DNA from: Clitoria ternatea
Lineage: Eukaryota; Streptophyta; Magnoliopsida; Fabales; Fabaceae
Assembly: GCA_037962975.1 (NCBI GenBank)
Contig: CM075676.1
Location: 91,582,001 to 91,646,000, forward strand
DNA length: 64,000 nt
Direction: 5' to 3'
The stretch's first letter is position 1; each line of letters opens with the position of its first letter. Made by a program: the position numbers and the translations under genes. Under the pieces are notes generated by a model. It was not told the DNA's origin and made no database searches. It saw only the letters and a list, made by a program, of their open reading frames with translations. Positions 46,751-59,201 of the stretch are shown piece after piece.

Positions 46751-48244
46751 ATGTCGATTATTTTCAGGATAAGAATGGCTGATCATCCAGCTATGGATGT
46801 AATGGCTGCTGCCTTTCAGCGTTTTGCTGACATTCTAGAAAGGCAGAACCAACCCCAAACGTCTGACAATCATAGTCTTGATTGTTTCCTAAAACGTAAA
46901 CCGACTGAATTCCATGGAGGCTTTCATCCTGACCAAGCCTATGTATGGATTCAGAATCTGGAAAGAATTTTTGATAGTTTACAGTGCACTGAGGCACAAA
47001 AAGTCGAATATGTTGTGTTCATGCTTCGAAAAGAAGCTAAAAATTGGTGGAAGATGACCAAAGCCCGAATGATAGCTATAGGAACCGAGTTAATTTGGGA
47101 GAATTTCAAGGGATGTTTCCTTGAAAAATACTTCCCAAACACTGTAAGAAGTAGGAAGGAATTAGAATTCATGGAGCTCAGACAGGGCAATCTTAGTGTG
47201 GAAGAGTATGCAGTAAAGTTTGAGGAGCTTTGTTTGTTTTATCCTCCATTTTAACTACCGGGTACTGAAGGCTCGAAATGCATTAAATTTGAAAGTGGTC
47301 TGAGACTTGAAATCAAGAAGGCTTTTAGACACCAAGAAATCAGGAGCTTTCCTGTTCTTGTTAATAAATGCCGAATCTATGAAGAAGATGACAAAGCTTC
47401 TACTGGATCAAGCAGTAGATCTAATAGTTCTTCGAAGTTACCACCTATCAGTTTCAAAAAGCAAGGGAAGTTTGTTAGAGGCGGATCATCCTCTAAATCC
47501 CGAGGCCGAGTAAACTCTAGTGGCCGATCGGTGAGTCGTCCGAGAGACATTAAATATTTCAGATGTGGTGGTGATCATTATGCTAGAAATTGTGATAAAG
47601 AAGAAAAGGTTATTTGTTATCACTGCAATGAAAAAGGACATATTCGTCCCAACTGTCCTCATTTGCAACTGACTGAATCTAATGCTAGTGTAAACCGTGG
47701 AAGCTTCTGAGGACGAGGCCGTGGAAACGGTAATAGAGGAGGCAGAGGAAATGGTGGACGTGGTAACAATTCCATGACGTCGAGAAATGATCGGGCTGGG
47801 ACTTCTAATTCACCAGCTGCAGGCCGAGTTTATGCCATCACTACTAAGGAGGCTGCTCAAGCCAATGACCTTGTTCAGAGTAAGTGTTCACTCGGGAATA
47901 CCATTCTTAATATGGTGTTTGACTCGGGTGTAACTCATTCTTTTATCTCTAATGATTGTGTGATACGTATGAGATTACCTGTTATTGCTATGAATCAGGC
48001 ATTGAATGTATCTAACCCGACTGGTGCTAAACTATGGACTTCTTTGATGTGTGAAAATGTATTCTTCACTTTGGGTGATAGGAGTTTTATTGCTGATTTG
48101 ATATGTCTACCTTTGAGAGGTCTTGACATTATCTTTAGTATGGATTGGCTATCAGCCAATAGAGTCCTAGTTGATTGTCAAAACCGGCGGGTGATCTTTC
48201 CTAATCAAAAAGCCGATGATTATGAAATTCAAGGTATATCTTAG
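46751..48244 (+). pseudogene. gag-protease pseudogene of middle gypsy element
   Basis: Gag capsid sequence (FLKRKPTEFHGG, KNWWKMTKAR, FLEKYFPNTVR, LRQGNLSVEEY) from the ATG near 46751 or 46775, then two zinc knuckles at 47550-47660. The first knuckle has lost its leading Cys (Tyr in its place: KYFRCGGDHYARNC); the second, CYHCNEKGHIRPNC, is intact. The protease follows as FDSGVTHSF near 47930, with Val where plants normally have Ala after DSG. All pieces share one reading frame, but stops at 47252-47254, 47708-47710 (TGA) and 48242-48244 (TAG) interrupt it. Family assignment is certain; the product is dead. Confidence 0.9.
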
Positions 48245-48250
48245 CTATTT

Positions 48251-51139
48251 ATGTTATTTTGTATGACCGATGGAAAGAGTGAGTCTAGAATCCGTGATAT
48301 TCCTGTTGTGTGTGATTTTTCTGAGTTGTTTCCGGAGGATATACCTGGTGTTCCTCCTGATAGAGAAATTGAGTTCTCTATTGATCTGATTCCTGGAGCC
48401 AAACCAGTCTCCAGTGCTCCCTATAGGATGTCTCCTGCTGAGTTAGCAGAGTTAAAGAAACAAGTTGATGAGTTGCTAGAGAAACAGTTTATCCGACCTA
48501 GTATATCACCGTGGGGAGCTCTGGTGTTACTTGTTAAGAAAAAGGATGGCAGTATGCGGTTGTGTGTTAACTACCGCCAATTAAATAAGCTTACAATCAA
48601 GAATAAATATTCACTGCCTAGAATTGATGATTTAATTGATCAGTTGCGTGGTGCTTCAGTCTTTTCTAAGATTGATTTACGATTTGGATACCATCAGATC
48701 CGAGTCAAGGCTTCGGATATTCCTAAAACGGCGTTTAGAACTCGATATGGTCATTATGAATACGTGGTGATGCCATTTGGTGTGACTAATGCTCCTACTG
48801 TGTTCATGAACTATATGAACAACATTTTTCATCCTTATTTAGATCGGTTTGTGGTGGTATTTATCAATGATATTTTGATCTATTCTAAGTCTCACGAGGA
48901 GCATCTACGTTTGGTACTTCAAGTGCTTAAAAAGAAGCAATTGTTTGCTAAATTATCCAAATGTGAATTCTGGATGGATAAGATTCAATTTCTGGGTCAT
49001 GTTATTTCCAGTGAAGGTGTTTCTGTTGATCCTTCAAAGATCGAAGCTGTTATGGTTTGGGAGAGACCTAAGTCAGTCACTGAGGTTAGGAGTTTCATGG
49101 GTTTAGCTGGTTATTATCGGAGATTCATTGAGGGATTCTCTAAAATCGCACTGCCATTGACCAAGCTAACCCGAAAGAATGTTCCTTTTATGTGGTCTTC
49201 CGAGTATGAAAAGAGTTTTCAAGAATTGAAGGCTAAATTGACTTCTACTCCTGTGCTGGCATTGCCTAATCTGCAGGAAAATTTTATGGTTTATTGTGAT
49301 GCATCCAGGCTGGGTCTTGGGTGTGTATTGATGCAGAATGGTAGGGTGATAGCTTATCCTTCGCGACAGTTGCGACCGCATGAACAGAATTATCCTACGC
49401 ATGATCTGGAACTTGCAGCTGTGGTCTTTGCACTGAAAATTTGGAGGCATTATCTTTATGGCTCTAAATTCAAAGTGTATAGTGACCATAAAAGTTTAAA
49501 ATATTTGTTTAACCATAAAGAGTTAAATATGAGGCAGAGGAGATGGATTGAATTTCTTAAACACTACAATTTCGATTTGAAATACCATCCGGGGAAGGCA
49601 AATGTTGTAGCTGATGCCTTAAGTCGGAAATCTATTCATATGGCAACTATAATGATTAAAGAGATGGAGTTACTCGAGCAGTTCAGAGATATGAATTTGC
49701 ATGTGGATGTTTCTTCGCCTCAGAAAGTGACTCTCGGTATTTTGAAAATAGCCAATGAGTTTTTAAAGCTGGTGTATATGCATCAGATATCTGATACTTA
49801 TTTAGCTGAGATGAAAGAAACTCAGGCTAATGGCAAGGACCTATTCTTAACCGAGGGTTCTGATGGTATTTGTCGAGTGAAAGGCCGGGTTTATGTGCCT
49901 GATTCCGGTGATCTGAGAAAAATGATACTCAATGAAGCTCATAGAAGTATGCTGAGTATCCATCCAGGTACTACCAAGATGTATCATGATTTGAAATTGC
50001 ATTTTTGGTGGCCTGGAATGAAGAGAGATGTGGTTGACTTTGTGGCTCATTGTATTATCTGTCAGAAAGTAAAGGTTGAACATCAGAAACCATCGGGTGG
50101 TTTACAGCCTTTAGAGATTCCCGTGTGGAAATGAGATGCTATTGCTATGGATTTTGTGATGGGATTACCCAGGACTCGTAGTGGTCATGACGCTATCTGG
50201 GTTATTGTAGATCGGTTAACGAAGTCTGCACATTTCCTGCCCATTAATATGAGTTACCCCTTGCACCGACTAGCACAGTTGTATATTAGTGAGATAGTCC
50301 GACTGCATGGTGTTCCATCTTCTATTGTGTCGGATAGAGATCCGAGGTTTACTTCCCGATTTTGGGGGAGTTTGCATCAGGAGTTAGGTTCGAAGCTCCG
50401 ATTGAGTTTGGCCTATCATTCTCAGACAGACGGGCAGTCCGAGCGAACTATTTAGAGTTTAGAGGACTTGTTGAGGTCCTGTGTGCTAGAGCATGGTGGT
50501 ATCTGGGAGCAATACCTTCCATTGATCGAATTTACTTATAATAATAGCTATCACAGCAGCATAGGTATGGCTTCATATGAGGCTTTATATGGCAGAAAGT
50601 GTCAAACACCTCTTTGCTGGTCAGAGACTGGTGAGAGCCTGATGTTAGGGCCTGAGATTGTGTAGTAGACCTCCGAGCAGATTCAGATGATCAGAGATAA
50701 AATGAAAGCATCCCAGGATTGTCAGAAAAGTTACCATGATAAGCGGATGAAACCGCTTGAACTTCAGGTTGGTGACAGAGTATTCTTGAAAGTTTCTCCT
50801 AGTAAAGGTATTAGGAGAGCTTTGAAAAGCAAGAAACTGAGTCCGAAGTACATTGGCCCATATGAAATATTGAAGAGAGTTGGCCCTGTAGCTTATCAGA
50901 TAGTGTTGCCTTCTCATTTGTCAAATCTGCATAGTGTATTTCATGTTTCTCAATTGAGAAAGTATCTGCCGGATCCTACCCATGAGATGCCTGATGATGA
51001 TGTTGAAATCAAGGAAAACCTGACTACTATAGCTGAGCCCACCGGTATAGTGGACCGATCGGTAAAACGCTTGAGAAGCAAGAATGTTCAGTTGGTCAAG
51101 GTTGCATGGCAGCAGGATCAATGTATTATGCATACTTAG
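48251..51139 (+). pseudogene. pol pseudogene of middle gypsy element
   Basis: In one frame: reverse transcriptase (48500-48950; KKKDGSMRLCVNYRQLNK, GVTNAPTVF), RNase H (49290-49620; CDASRLGLG, HDLELAAVVFALK, SDHKSLKYLF), the integrase zinc finger (HPGTTKMYHDL, CIICQK), the integrase core (DRLTKSAHF, DRDPRFTSRF, DGQSERTI) and the tail HSVFHVSQLRKYLP. The catalytic F-I-D-D of reverse transcriptase reads F-I-N-D: codon AAT at 48866-48868 replaces Asp, which should abolish polymerisation. Stops interrupt at 50132-50134, 50453-50455, 50663-50668 (two adjacent TAG) and 51137-51139. The TGA and TAG codons sit where relatives have Trp or Gln. Confidence 0.92.
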
Positions 51140-51229
51140 GAACGTGAAGACGTTATGAGGCAACAATATCCTGAACTATTTCATTAAGGTATATCCTTAT
51201 GTTTAAATTTCGAGGACGAAATTTTTGTA

Positions 51230-51241
51230 GGAGGGTAGAAT
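51230..51241 (+). other. Polypurine tract of middle gypsy element
   Basis: GGAGGGTAGAAT immediately before the 3' LTR, preceded by TTTCGAGGACGAAATTTTT, a stretch shared with the outer element. Confidence 0.8.
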
Positions 51242-53999
51242 TGTAACATCCTAAATTTGAAAATCTAAGAAAAATAATTCAGTGAAGAATTTCCGACTCC
51301 GACTTCGGACGAGTGCTTCTATCGGAAAGGAATATTCCCAAGAGGATTGATTCCGAATGAAAAGGAAGGGGCTCTGACTTCGAATGAGCACCTTTCGGGC
51401 AAAGACGCTCCCAAGTTAGATACTTCCGAGTGTAGGAAGTTAAGATATTTTCGAGTGTAGGAAAGTTGAGATACTTCCCAGTGAAGGGAGGTTAAGATTT
51501 TTCCGAGTGAAGCATGACCGAGAGAATCACTTCCGAGTGAAGAAAAACTCTATGTCCGAATAAGACACTTTTGAGTAGACAAATCTGAGTGAAATGTTTC
51601 CGAATGGGTCGTTTCCGAGAGAAGTACTTCTGAGCGAAGAAAAGCTTTGATTTCGAATAAGTACTTCTCAGCCAAGATATTTCCGAGTAGTGAATTCCCG
51701 AGTGGGGTATCTTCTAGTTGAATGCAATTTTCCCGAGTGGGGTGTCTCTGAGTGTGACACTTCCGTGTGGGATGGCACCGATTGAGACATACCGAGTAAG
51801 TCTTTCCAGGGGAAGTACTTCTGGACAGAGAAAGACTTTAACTTCGAATAAATACGTTTCCGAGTGAATAGTTTCCGAGGAAAGTAAGTATCCGAGTGGT
51901 GAACCCCTTTATTCAATTCGTGCTCGGGTGTCTTAAAGATCGCCTAGAGCCTGTGCTCGGGCCATATTCAAAGTTGTCGAGAGATTGTGCTCGGGTTCGT
52001 CTTCGAGATTGTCTTTGACTCCGAGTGATATTCCGAAGTGCAAAGATTTCCAAGAGAGGACTGAACTTCGACTCAGAATGATCCTTTCGGTTGAAAGACT
52101 ATCGAGTGACGCACTTTCGAGAGAAATATCTTAGAGTGAAGAAAGGCTGTGATTTCGAATAAGTACTTTTCGGACAGAGATATATCCGAGTGAGATATTT
52201 CTGAATGAGGTGTCTCCGGGTGAGACATTTCTGAGTGGGTCACTTCTGAGGAAAGGAAAGCTGTGACTAAGTGTTTCAAACAGAAACATTTCCGAGTGAA
52301 TTCCTTCCGAGTGAAGCAATTCTGAACGAAGAGACTCTGGTGAATCCTTCTCGGAAAGAGACATTCCCAAGTACTTTCAATTTAATCTTTTTACCATGTT
52401 AGAGTCAGAATTTGGAAATATGGTCAACTACAAAGTTATTCCTCGTTGTCTTAGATTTCCAACAAGACCAAATTTATTAAAATTCATCAAGATATGAGAG
52501 AGATATGTCAAAATATCTAAACAATGTCAGAACTGATATTTACTGCAATCATCGAGGTTCTTCCACATCGCTCTATTCTTCTAAACTCTAGCAGATTCTC
52601 CTTTTGTCTTTTTCTAAACATGAGACCCTCTCTATTTTGTCCTATCCTCTTTTCTTTTATTATTATCTTGTTTCTTCTTTATCTCTTAACATATATGTAT
52701 GTATCAGCACCTCCTTACTTCATTTTTACGTGTGTTTTCTGTCAACAACCTTTGTTAATCCCACTGTTGGATTGGTCTGAAATTTTAAGAGTGGAAATAA
52801 CTCTAAATTCCTTAGTTCAAGGTAGCTGTGGAAGATTTCAGAACTAAGAGTTGATTCGGATCTTGTGAATAACGAGCTGATTATATTTAGTAGCTCGAGG
52901 AGCTTTTGGAATCACTCATTCCAGGTAGGGGGAACATTTACATTTTAAATGCATGGTTTATGAACGGATTCGGGATAATATTATTGTATTTAATAAGAAA
53001 TCCTGAATATATATATATGTTATGTGTGACATATTTGTAATGATTATGATATTTCCGTTCATATGTGAGTGGTATTGATATTGAATTTATATGAGATATG
53101 AATGGTATATGTGATGTATGTATTTGTGATAAATTCTATGCATGAGATGCAATAGAATATGTGATTGATGATGATCATATGAATGATATTCATGAAGTTT
53201 TCATGATATATAAATGCATGTGATGCATATTGATAAGGCATGAGATGCTTATGTGATGAACAAATATGAAATATGATTGTGGTTTTGAGGATTCCACAAA
53301 AAGACCTTGGGTGGGACTCAAGGCAAACCTCTTGAGCGAGGCTCGGGGTTTAGCCCGTGACACTACCGTTGTCGCTGGGAGTGATTGTGTCACGTGAGAG
53401 GGCAAACGGTTTGGTACCAGTAAAACGGCCGGATCAGCTGAGAGCTGAGTTATGGCTGAGAGCCAGTGTTGCAACACAAATAAAAGACTTAATAATGGAT
53501 TCATTTGATTGAGCATGTGAATGCATTGATGTACGTTGTTGTGAACAACATGAGTTTATGATCATTGACAAAGAATGATATATGATATGATTATGATTTA
53601 TATGTGTTAGTGAATTGGACATTTGATCCGATTCAATAACTATCATTTGACATGTATATGCTCACCCCTATTTATTGTTATTTTTACAGTGGATATTTAT
53701 TGTTATTTTTACAGTGGATATAGGACGCAGTGATGACATATGAGGTCACTCAGCCTGCAAGGAGCATTATGTATATATATGTGTAGTACATGATGCACAT
53801 AGTTATTTTGTAGTAGCCTTGGCCGGCTCCTGTGCATACCGAGTTGTTATATTTATTTGTATACTTAAATGGGCCGGTCGGTTGATGTAAAAATGATAGT
53901 GTTATTATATTAATCTAAAATCCTGTTTTAAAACTGAATTTATTCGCGAAAAATTTATTTGGATTTTAGAAATCTATTTTTAAATATTAGGATGTTATA
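51242..53999 (+). repeat. 3' LTR of middle gypsy element, uninterrupted
   Basis: 2758 bp, TGTAACATCC to GGATGTTATA. It serves as the reference for the split 5' LTR, showing the 118 bp lost at the CACTA junction and a 25-bp tandem duplication. Confidence 0.94.
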
Positions 54000-56426
54000 G
54001 AGCTACCCCAGGTCCCCTGAAGCACCCTTTCACACCCTGTCATCCCAAGGCTCGTAATTAAGCCTCCTCTAATGTATCATCAGTTTCTATAATCCGTCCC
54101 CACACAATATCATTTTGTTTCACTTTAATGATTCATGATGTATGAATTACACGTGTATTTAGTTGGTTAAGGCTTTTAGAAACTCAATTATTAAATACCT
54201 TAAAGGTTTACAATATCATTTCAATAAACTGTATATTTTCTCAATTCTTTGAATTTTTGTCTCACAGAAATAAATTTGGTACAGTTTTTAATGCTCACCA
54301 AAATTGAGTTTCTAAGCCTTAAATATCTCTATACTTATCATAGAAAATTTTACATATATTTTTTTTTAAAATTGAATCTTAACAATATCGAATTTAGAAA
54401 TCTCAATTATTTCTAAATATCTTTAGTTATTAGGTTGAAACAAAATAATTTACTTTTAAAAAATTTTATTTTACTTAAAGATAATAATTCTTAAATTAAA
54501 AAAATACTTAAAATTATAAAATTTTTCTTTAATTCAAGAATTAATTAATTTTCATAAAATGACTTCTTTTAAAATAAATACTAGATTTTTAAAGATTAAA
54601 AGTAAAATCAATGAAAATAATTTCTAAGAAGAAATAAAAGACTAAAAAAATAATACTTTTTCTTAGAATTTAAGGAGTAAGGTAAGAAAATTCTTACTGA
54701 GTTTTAGCTTTCCGTCATACTTGCTATATGCTCAAACTCCACATCACAAAATCATCCATCACAATTAACAATCATAATTAATTAACAATCACAAAAATAA
54801 TCAATCAAAATCAAGTCAATAAAGCATCATTTATAAATATTATAATTCAAAGTCTAATGGTTATTAATATAGTCAATTTGAGTCATTTTGGTCAATTCCT
54901 CGCATAGGTCTATGTAAATCCATATAATCGAGTCTTTGCATAGGTATAGTTCAGTCCATATGGGTCATAGTGGTCGAAGTCCTTGCATAGGTATAGTCTA
55001 GTTCATATAGGTTATAAAAGTACAGGTCCTTGCATAGGTATGTTAGAGTTAGTTACATTAGATATTTAACTTAAAATTTATTATAAATTTTAAGTTAAAG
55101 AGTTAGTATTTTAAAATAATAATATTATTAAATTTAAAAGGAGTAGGGGACTCTTCCCATTATTCTTATGTCTTTTCATATTATATTCTTATCTCACTCC
55201 CCTTTACCTCTTGTATACTGGTTCGTCATTGTAAATCCATACACGCCTCGTCTCCGAGTTCTAAAACATACCAATTTCTTTTTAATATAGTTACAAGATG
55301 AAAATTAAGATTATTACTTAAAACATAAATGGTAAATTTTGAATAGTGAATAGTGAATAGTAAATCATGGATAGTAACAGTAAATAGTAAAACGTGAATA
55401 GTAATGGTAAATAGTAAATTGTGAATAGTAATGGTTAATAGTAAATCATGAATAGTAACAGTAAATAGTAAATCGTGAATAGTAATGGTAAATAGTAAAA
55501 CATGAATAGTAAAGGTAAATAGTAACAGTAAATAGTAATTTACTATTTGAATAGTAATTTACTATTGAAATAGTATTTTACTATTCAGAATAGTAACTTA
55601 AAATAATATTATTTCCAGTATAATAATAGATTTCTAAAAACGATATAAAAATAATCCTAAAAATATAAAAGAGAGGTATTTGTACCTTAGAATTTTAGCA
55701 GAACCTTCTTCCAAAAAATTATATTTCTCTCTCTCACTTCCACTACTATCTCACTAGCACTACTATATTAAGAAAACTTAATCTGAAATTGTGAATTCTA
55801 AAGAAGAATTCATTCGGTATTTATAGAAAAAAATTACTATGCATTCTATTATTTTAATATAAAAGTACTGTGCATTTTTTAAAATTTCAAACCTGGTTAC
55901 TGTGCATTTTTAAAAATTTCGTACATGCACGATGTTTTGCATAGTAACTGTCGGCAGAATTATTAAGCCAAATAGTAACCTTTCACTCGGTATATTTTAA
56001 ATATTCAAAAACAGTCCTTTTTAAATTTAGCGATATTATATCAGTCCTCACTAATTTTATAATAAGTAATATAAAGTTTAAATTTTAAAAATCTAAAATT
56101 TTCTATTAATAAAAATTTATTGATACGTTCCCAATTCTTTAACGATTGGAAAAAATCAAGATTTTTCTCAAACAGATAATTTTTAGACAAGTCTACTTGA
56201 AATGGATTTTAGAAAAAAATTTTATAATTTAAATTCACTTTCTTATAAATATTTTTAATTTTAAGTCACTTTATATGAATTTAAAATCATTTAAAATATA
56301 TTATTGTATTAAAATAATTCAAAAATTCCAAAAAATCATAAATAATACGTAGATTAAAAAGTTCTAAAGAACAATAATTTAATTCCTTTAAAATTTTAAT
56401 ATAAAAATAAAAATAGGGGTGTTACA
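54000..56426 (-). repeat. 3' LTR of outer gypsy element, part 2
   Basis: Continues the match to the right LTR (from 61718). It ends GGGGTGTTACA at 56426. Includes the ATAGTAA minisatellite and a CCTTGCATAGGTATAGT repeat (54895-55060, about three copies at 60 bp spacing). Confidence 0.93.
55336..55575. repeat. ATAGTAA minisatellite in LTR
   Basis: Imperfect tandem units of about 34-36 bp, each with GAATAGTAA..GTAAATAGTAAA. The paired LTR carries a similar but differently ordered array at 63058-63315. Confidence 0.85.
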
Positions 56427-56441
56427 ACTCTACTCCCTTTA
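56427..56441 (-). other. Polypurine tract of outer gypsy element
   Basis: Minus-strand AAAGGGAGTAGAGT next to the 3' LTR. Confidence 0.75.
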
Positions 56442-56471
56442 GAAAAATTTCGTCCTCAAAATTTACATTAT

Positions 56472-59141
56472 TCAGTAAAACAAATATGGATGAGACTCTT
56501 TCATCTCAGTTTCTAGTTCCCATGTAACGTCTTCTCCTCTCGTTTTACTCCAAATGACCTTTACGAGTAGAATTGTCTTGTCCCTTATTTGTTTTATTCT
56601 TCTGTCAGCTATTCTGACAGGTGGTGCATCATATGTAAGATTATCTTTAATTTGTATGACATCAGGTTCAATAACATGTGTAGAATCAAATATATACTTT
56701 CGTAAGTTTGACACATGAAAAACATTATGGATATTAGAAAGAAAAGGTGGTAATGCTATTTGGTAGGCAAAAGGACTAACTTTATGAATTATTTGATATG
56801 GACCAATAAATCTAGGAGTTAGTTTTCGAGATTTCATTGCCCGACCGACCCCAGTCGTAGGTGTGACCTTCTAGAATACATGATCGCCTTCTTTAAATTC
56901 GAGCGGATTCCTTCTTTTGTCATAGTAACTTTTCTGTCTGCTCTGTGTTGCCTTCATCTTTTCCTGAACTATTTTGATTTTATCCGTGGTTTGTTGTACC
57001 AACTCTGGTCCTAGCATCAAGTTTTCACCAGTCTCAAACCAACACAGCGGGGTCCTACATTTTCTTCCATATAATGCTTCAAAAGGTGTCATGCCAATGC
57101 TAGTATGGAAACTGTTGTTGTAGGTAAACTCCACATATGCTAAGAATTGGTTCCAACTTCCTTTATGCTCCAACACACAAGCTCGTAACAAGTCCTCTAG
57201 AGATTGGATTGTTCTTTCTAATTGTCCATCCGTCTGAGGATGATATGCTGAACTCAGACGTAGTCTTGTTCCCAAAGCCTTGTGCAAGCTCTTCCAGAAT
57301 TGTGATGTAAAACGAGGGTCCCGATCAGAAATGATACTTGAAGGAATTCCATGCAATCTCACAATCTCCTCGATGTATAATTTTGCCAGCTTCTCCATAG
57401 AGTAACGAATATTGATGGGAATAAAGTGGGCAGATTTGGTTAATCTATCAACTATTACCCATATTGAATCATGTCCTAATGGAGTTTTAGGTAGCGAAGT
57501 CACAAAATCCATGGTAATACTATCCCATTTCCATTTTGGTATTTCCATTGATTGTAGCATTCCAGGGGGTTTTTGGTGTTCTACTTTAACCTTCTCGCAA
57601 ATTAGACATGCAGCCACGTATTCTGCCACCGCTTTCTTCATTCCAGGCCACCAAAATAACTTCTTCAAATCTTGATACATTTTAGTAGCTCCGGGATGAA
57701 TGCTCATATAACTTCTGTGGCCTTCTTCCAGAATTGCTTTCCTCAACTCCTCTTGATCAGGGATACACACTCGATCCTTATACTTCAATAATTGGTCGTT
57801 TCCCATATTGAACTCGACTTCTTTTCCTTGTTTCAAGAGTTCTTTCTTCTCTTGCAGGAATTTATCCTCTCGTTGAGCCTCTAAACCTTGTCTTAGGAAT
57901 TCACTTGTCACTTGCAACGCTGCTAATCTGTAGCTGTTAGCATTAACCTTTACTGCTAGGTTAAGATCTTTGAAGTTCTCTATTAATTCCAGCTCTTTAA
58001 TCATCATTGTGGATGCATGTAGAGACTTTTGACTCAAAGCATCAGCTACTACATTCGCTTTTCCAGGATGGTATTGTAACTCAAAGTCGTAGTCCTTTAA
58101 GAATTCCATCCATCTCCGTTGCCTCATGTTTAACTCCTTTTGGTTGAATAAATACTTGAGACTCTTATAATCGCTAAACACATCGAATGTTACACCGTAT
58201 AGATAATGCCTCCAAATCTTTAAGGCAAAAACTACAGCGGCTAACTCTAAGTCATGGGTAGGGTAGTTAATCTCATGTTGTCTTAATTGGCGCGACGCAT
58301 AGGCTACAACCTTCTTGTCTTGCATAAGTACACTTCCTAGTCCTTGTTTAGACGCATCACAGTAAACTTCAAAACTTCAATGTGGATCGGGGAGTACTAA
58401 CACCGGCACAGAAGTAAGTCGATCTTTCAGCTCATGGAAACTATTCTCACATTGTGTCGTCCACACAAAAGGTTGTCTTTTCCGTGTTAGCTTGGTCAGT
58501 GGGTATCTTAACTTTGAAAATCCTTCAATGAATCTCCTATAGTATCCAGCTAAGCCCAAGAAACTTCTAATCTCAGTGATCGTGGTTGGTCTCTCCCATT
58601 TTAAAACTGCCTCCACCTTGGAAGGGTCTAGAGCTATTCCTCCTTGACTAATTACATGTCCTAAAAAGTTCACTTCTTCCAACCAGAATTCACACTTCGA
58701 CAGCTTTGCATACAGTTGTTTCTTTTTCAAGATTTCTAACACAACCTTCAAGTGTTTAACATGTTCTTCTCTGCTTTTACAGTACACTAATATATCATCA
58801 ATGAACACCACTACAAATTTATCTAGATATGGATGAAAAATCCTATTCATGTAATCCATGAATACGGCTGGTGCATTAGTTACACCAAAAGGCATTACTA
58901 GATATTCGTAATGGCCATAGCGTGTTCTAAAATTAGTTTTTGGTACATCTTCTTTCTTCACCCTTATTTGGTGGTAGCCAGACCTCAAATCAATTTTGGA
59001 GAACACCGTGGCACCACGCAGCTGGTCCATTAAGTCGTTAATCCTTGGCAGAGGATATCTATTCTTGATCGTCACCTTGTTTAGTTGCCGATAATCTACA
59101 CATAACCTCATGCTACCATCCTTTTTCTTAATCAACAACAC
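56472..59141 (-). pseudogene. pol pseudogene of outer gypsy element
   Basis: Descending: reverse transcriptase (KKKDGSMRLCVDYRQLNK, GVTNAPAVF, intact FIDD near 58795) at 58377-59141. RNase H follows (QDKKVVAYASRQLRQHE; its SDHK motif reads SDYKSLKYLF). The integrase zinc finger (HPGATKMYQDL, CLICEKVK) and core (DRLTKSAHF, DRDPRFTSQF, DGQLERTI) lie in 56871-58325, then the VFHVSNLRKY tail at 56472-56837. Stops at 58377, 56871 and two just upstream of 59141 (near 59178 and 59205) break the polyprotein. The 484-codon RNase H to integrase frame is the longest intact pol piece in the window, but it has no start of its own. Confidence 0.92.
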
Positions 59142-59201
59142 TGATGCATCCCAAGGGGATACACTGGGTCGTATAAACTACTTCTCTATCATCTCTTCAA
59201 G

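Larger units (their letters stand above)
34600..53999 (+). mobile_element. Ty3/gypsy retrotransposon 2 (middle layer), inserted in the outer element's 3' LTR
   Basis: A plus-strand element with LTRs TGTAACATCC...GGATGTTATA: 5' LTR 34600-46595 (split by a CACTA element), interior 46596-51241, 3' LTR 51242-53999 (2758 bp). The 5-bp duplication is GAGTT (34595-34599) against GAGCT (54000-54004). The uninterrupted copy of the host LTR reads GAGCT at 61718-61722, which shows the left copy mutated later. The primer site TGGTATCAGAGT is at 46599-46610 and the purine tract GGAGGGTAGAAT precedes the 3' LTR. Without the CACTA insertion it would be about 10 kb. Gag and pol are riddled with stops. Confidence 0.94.
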
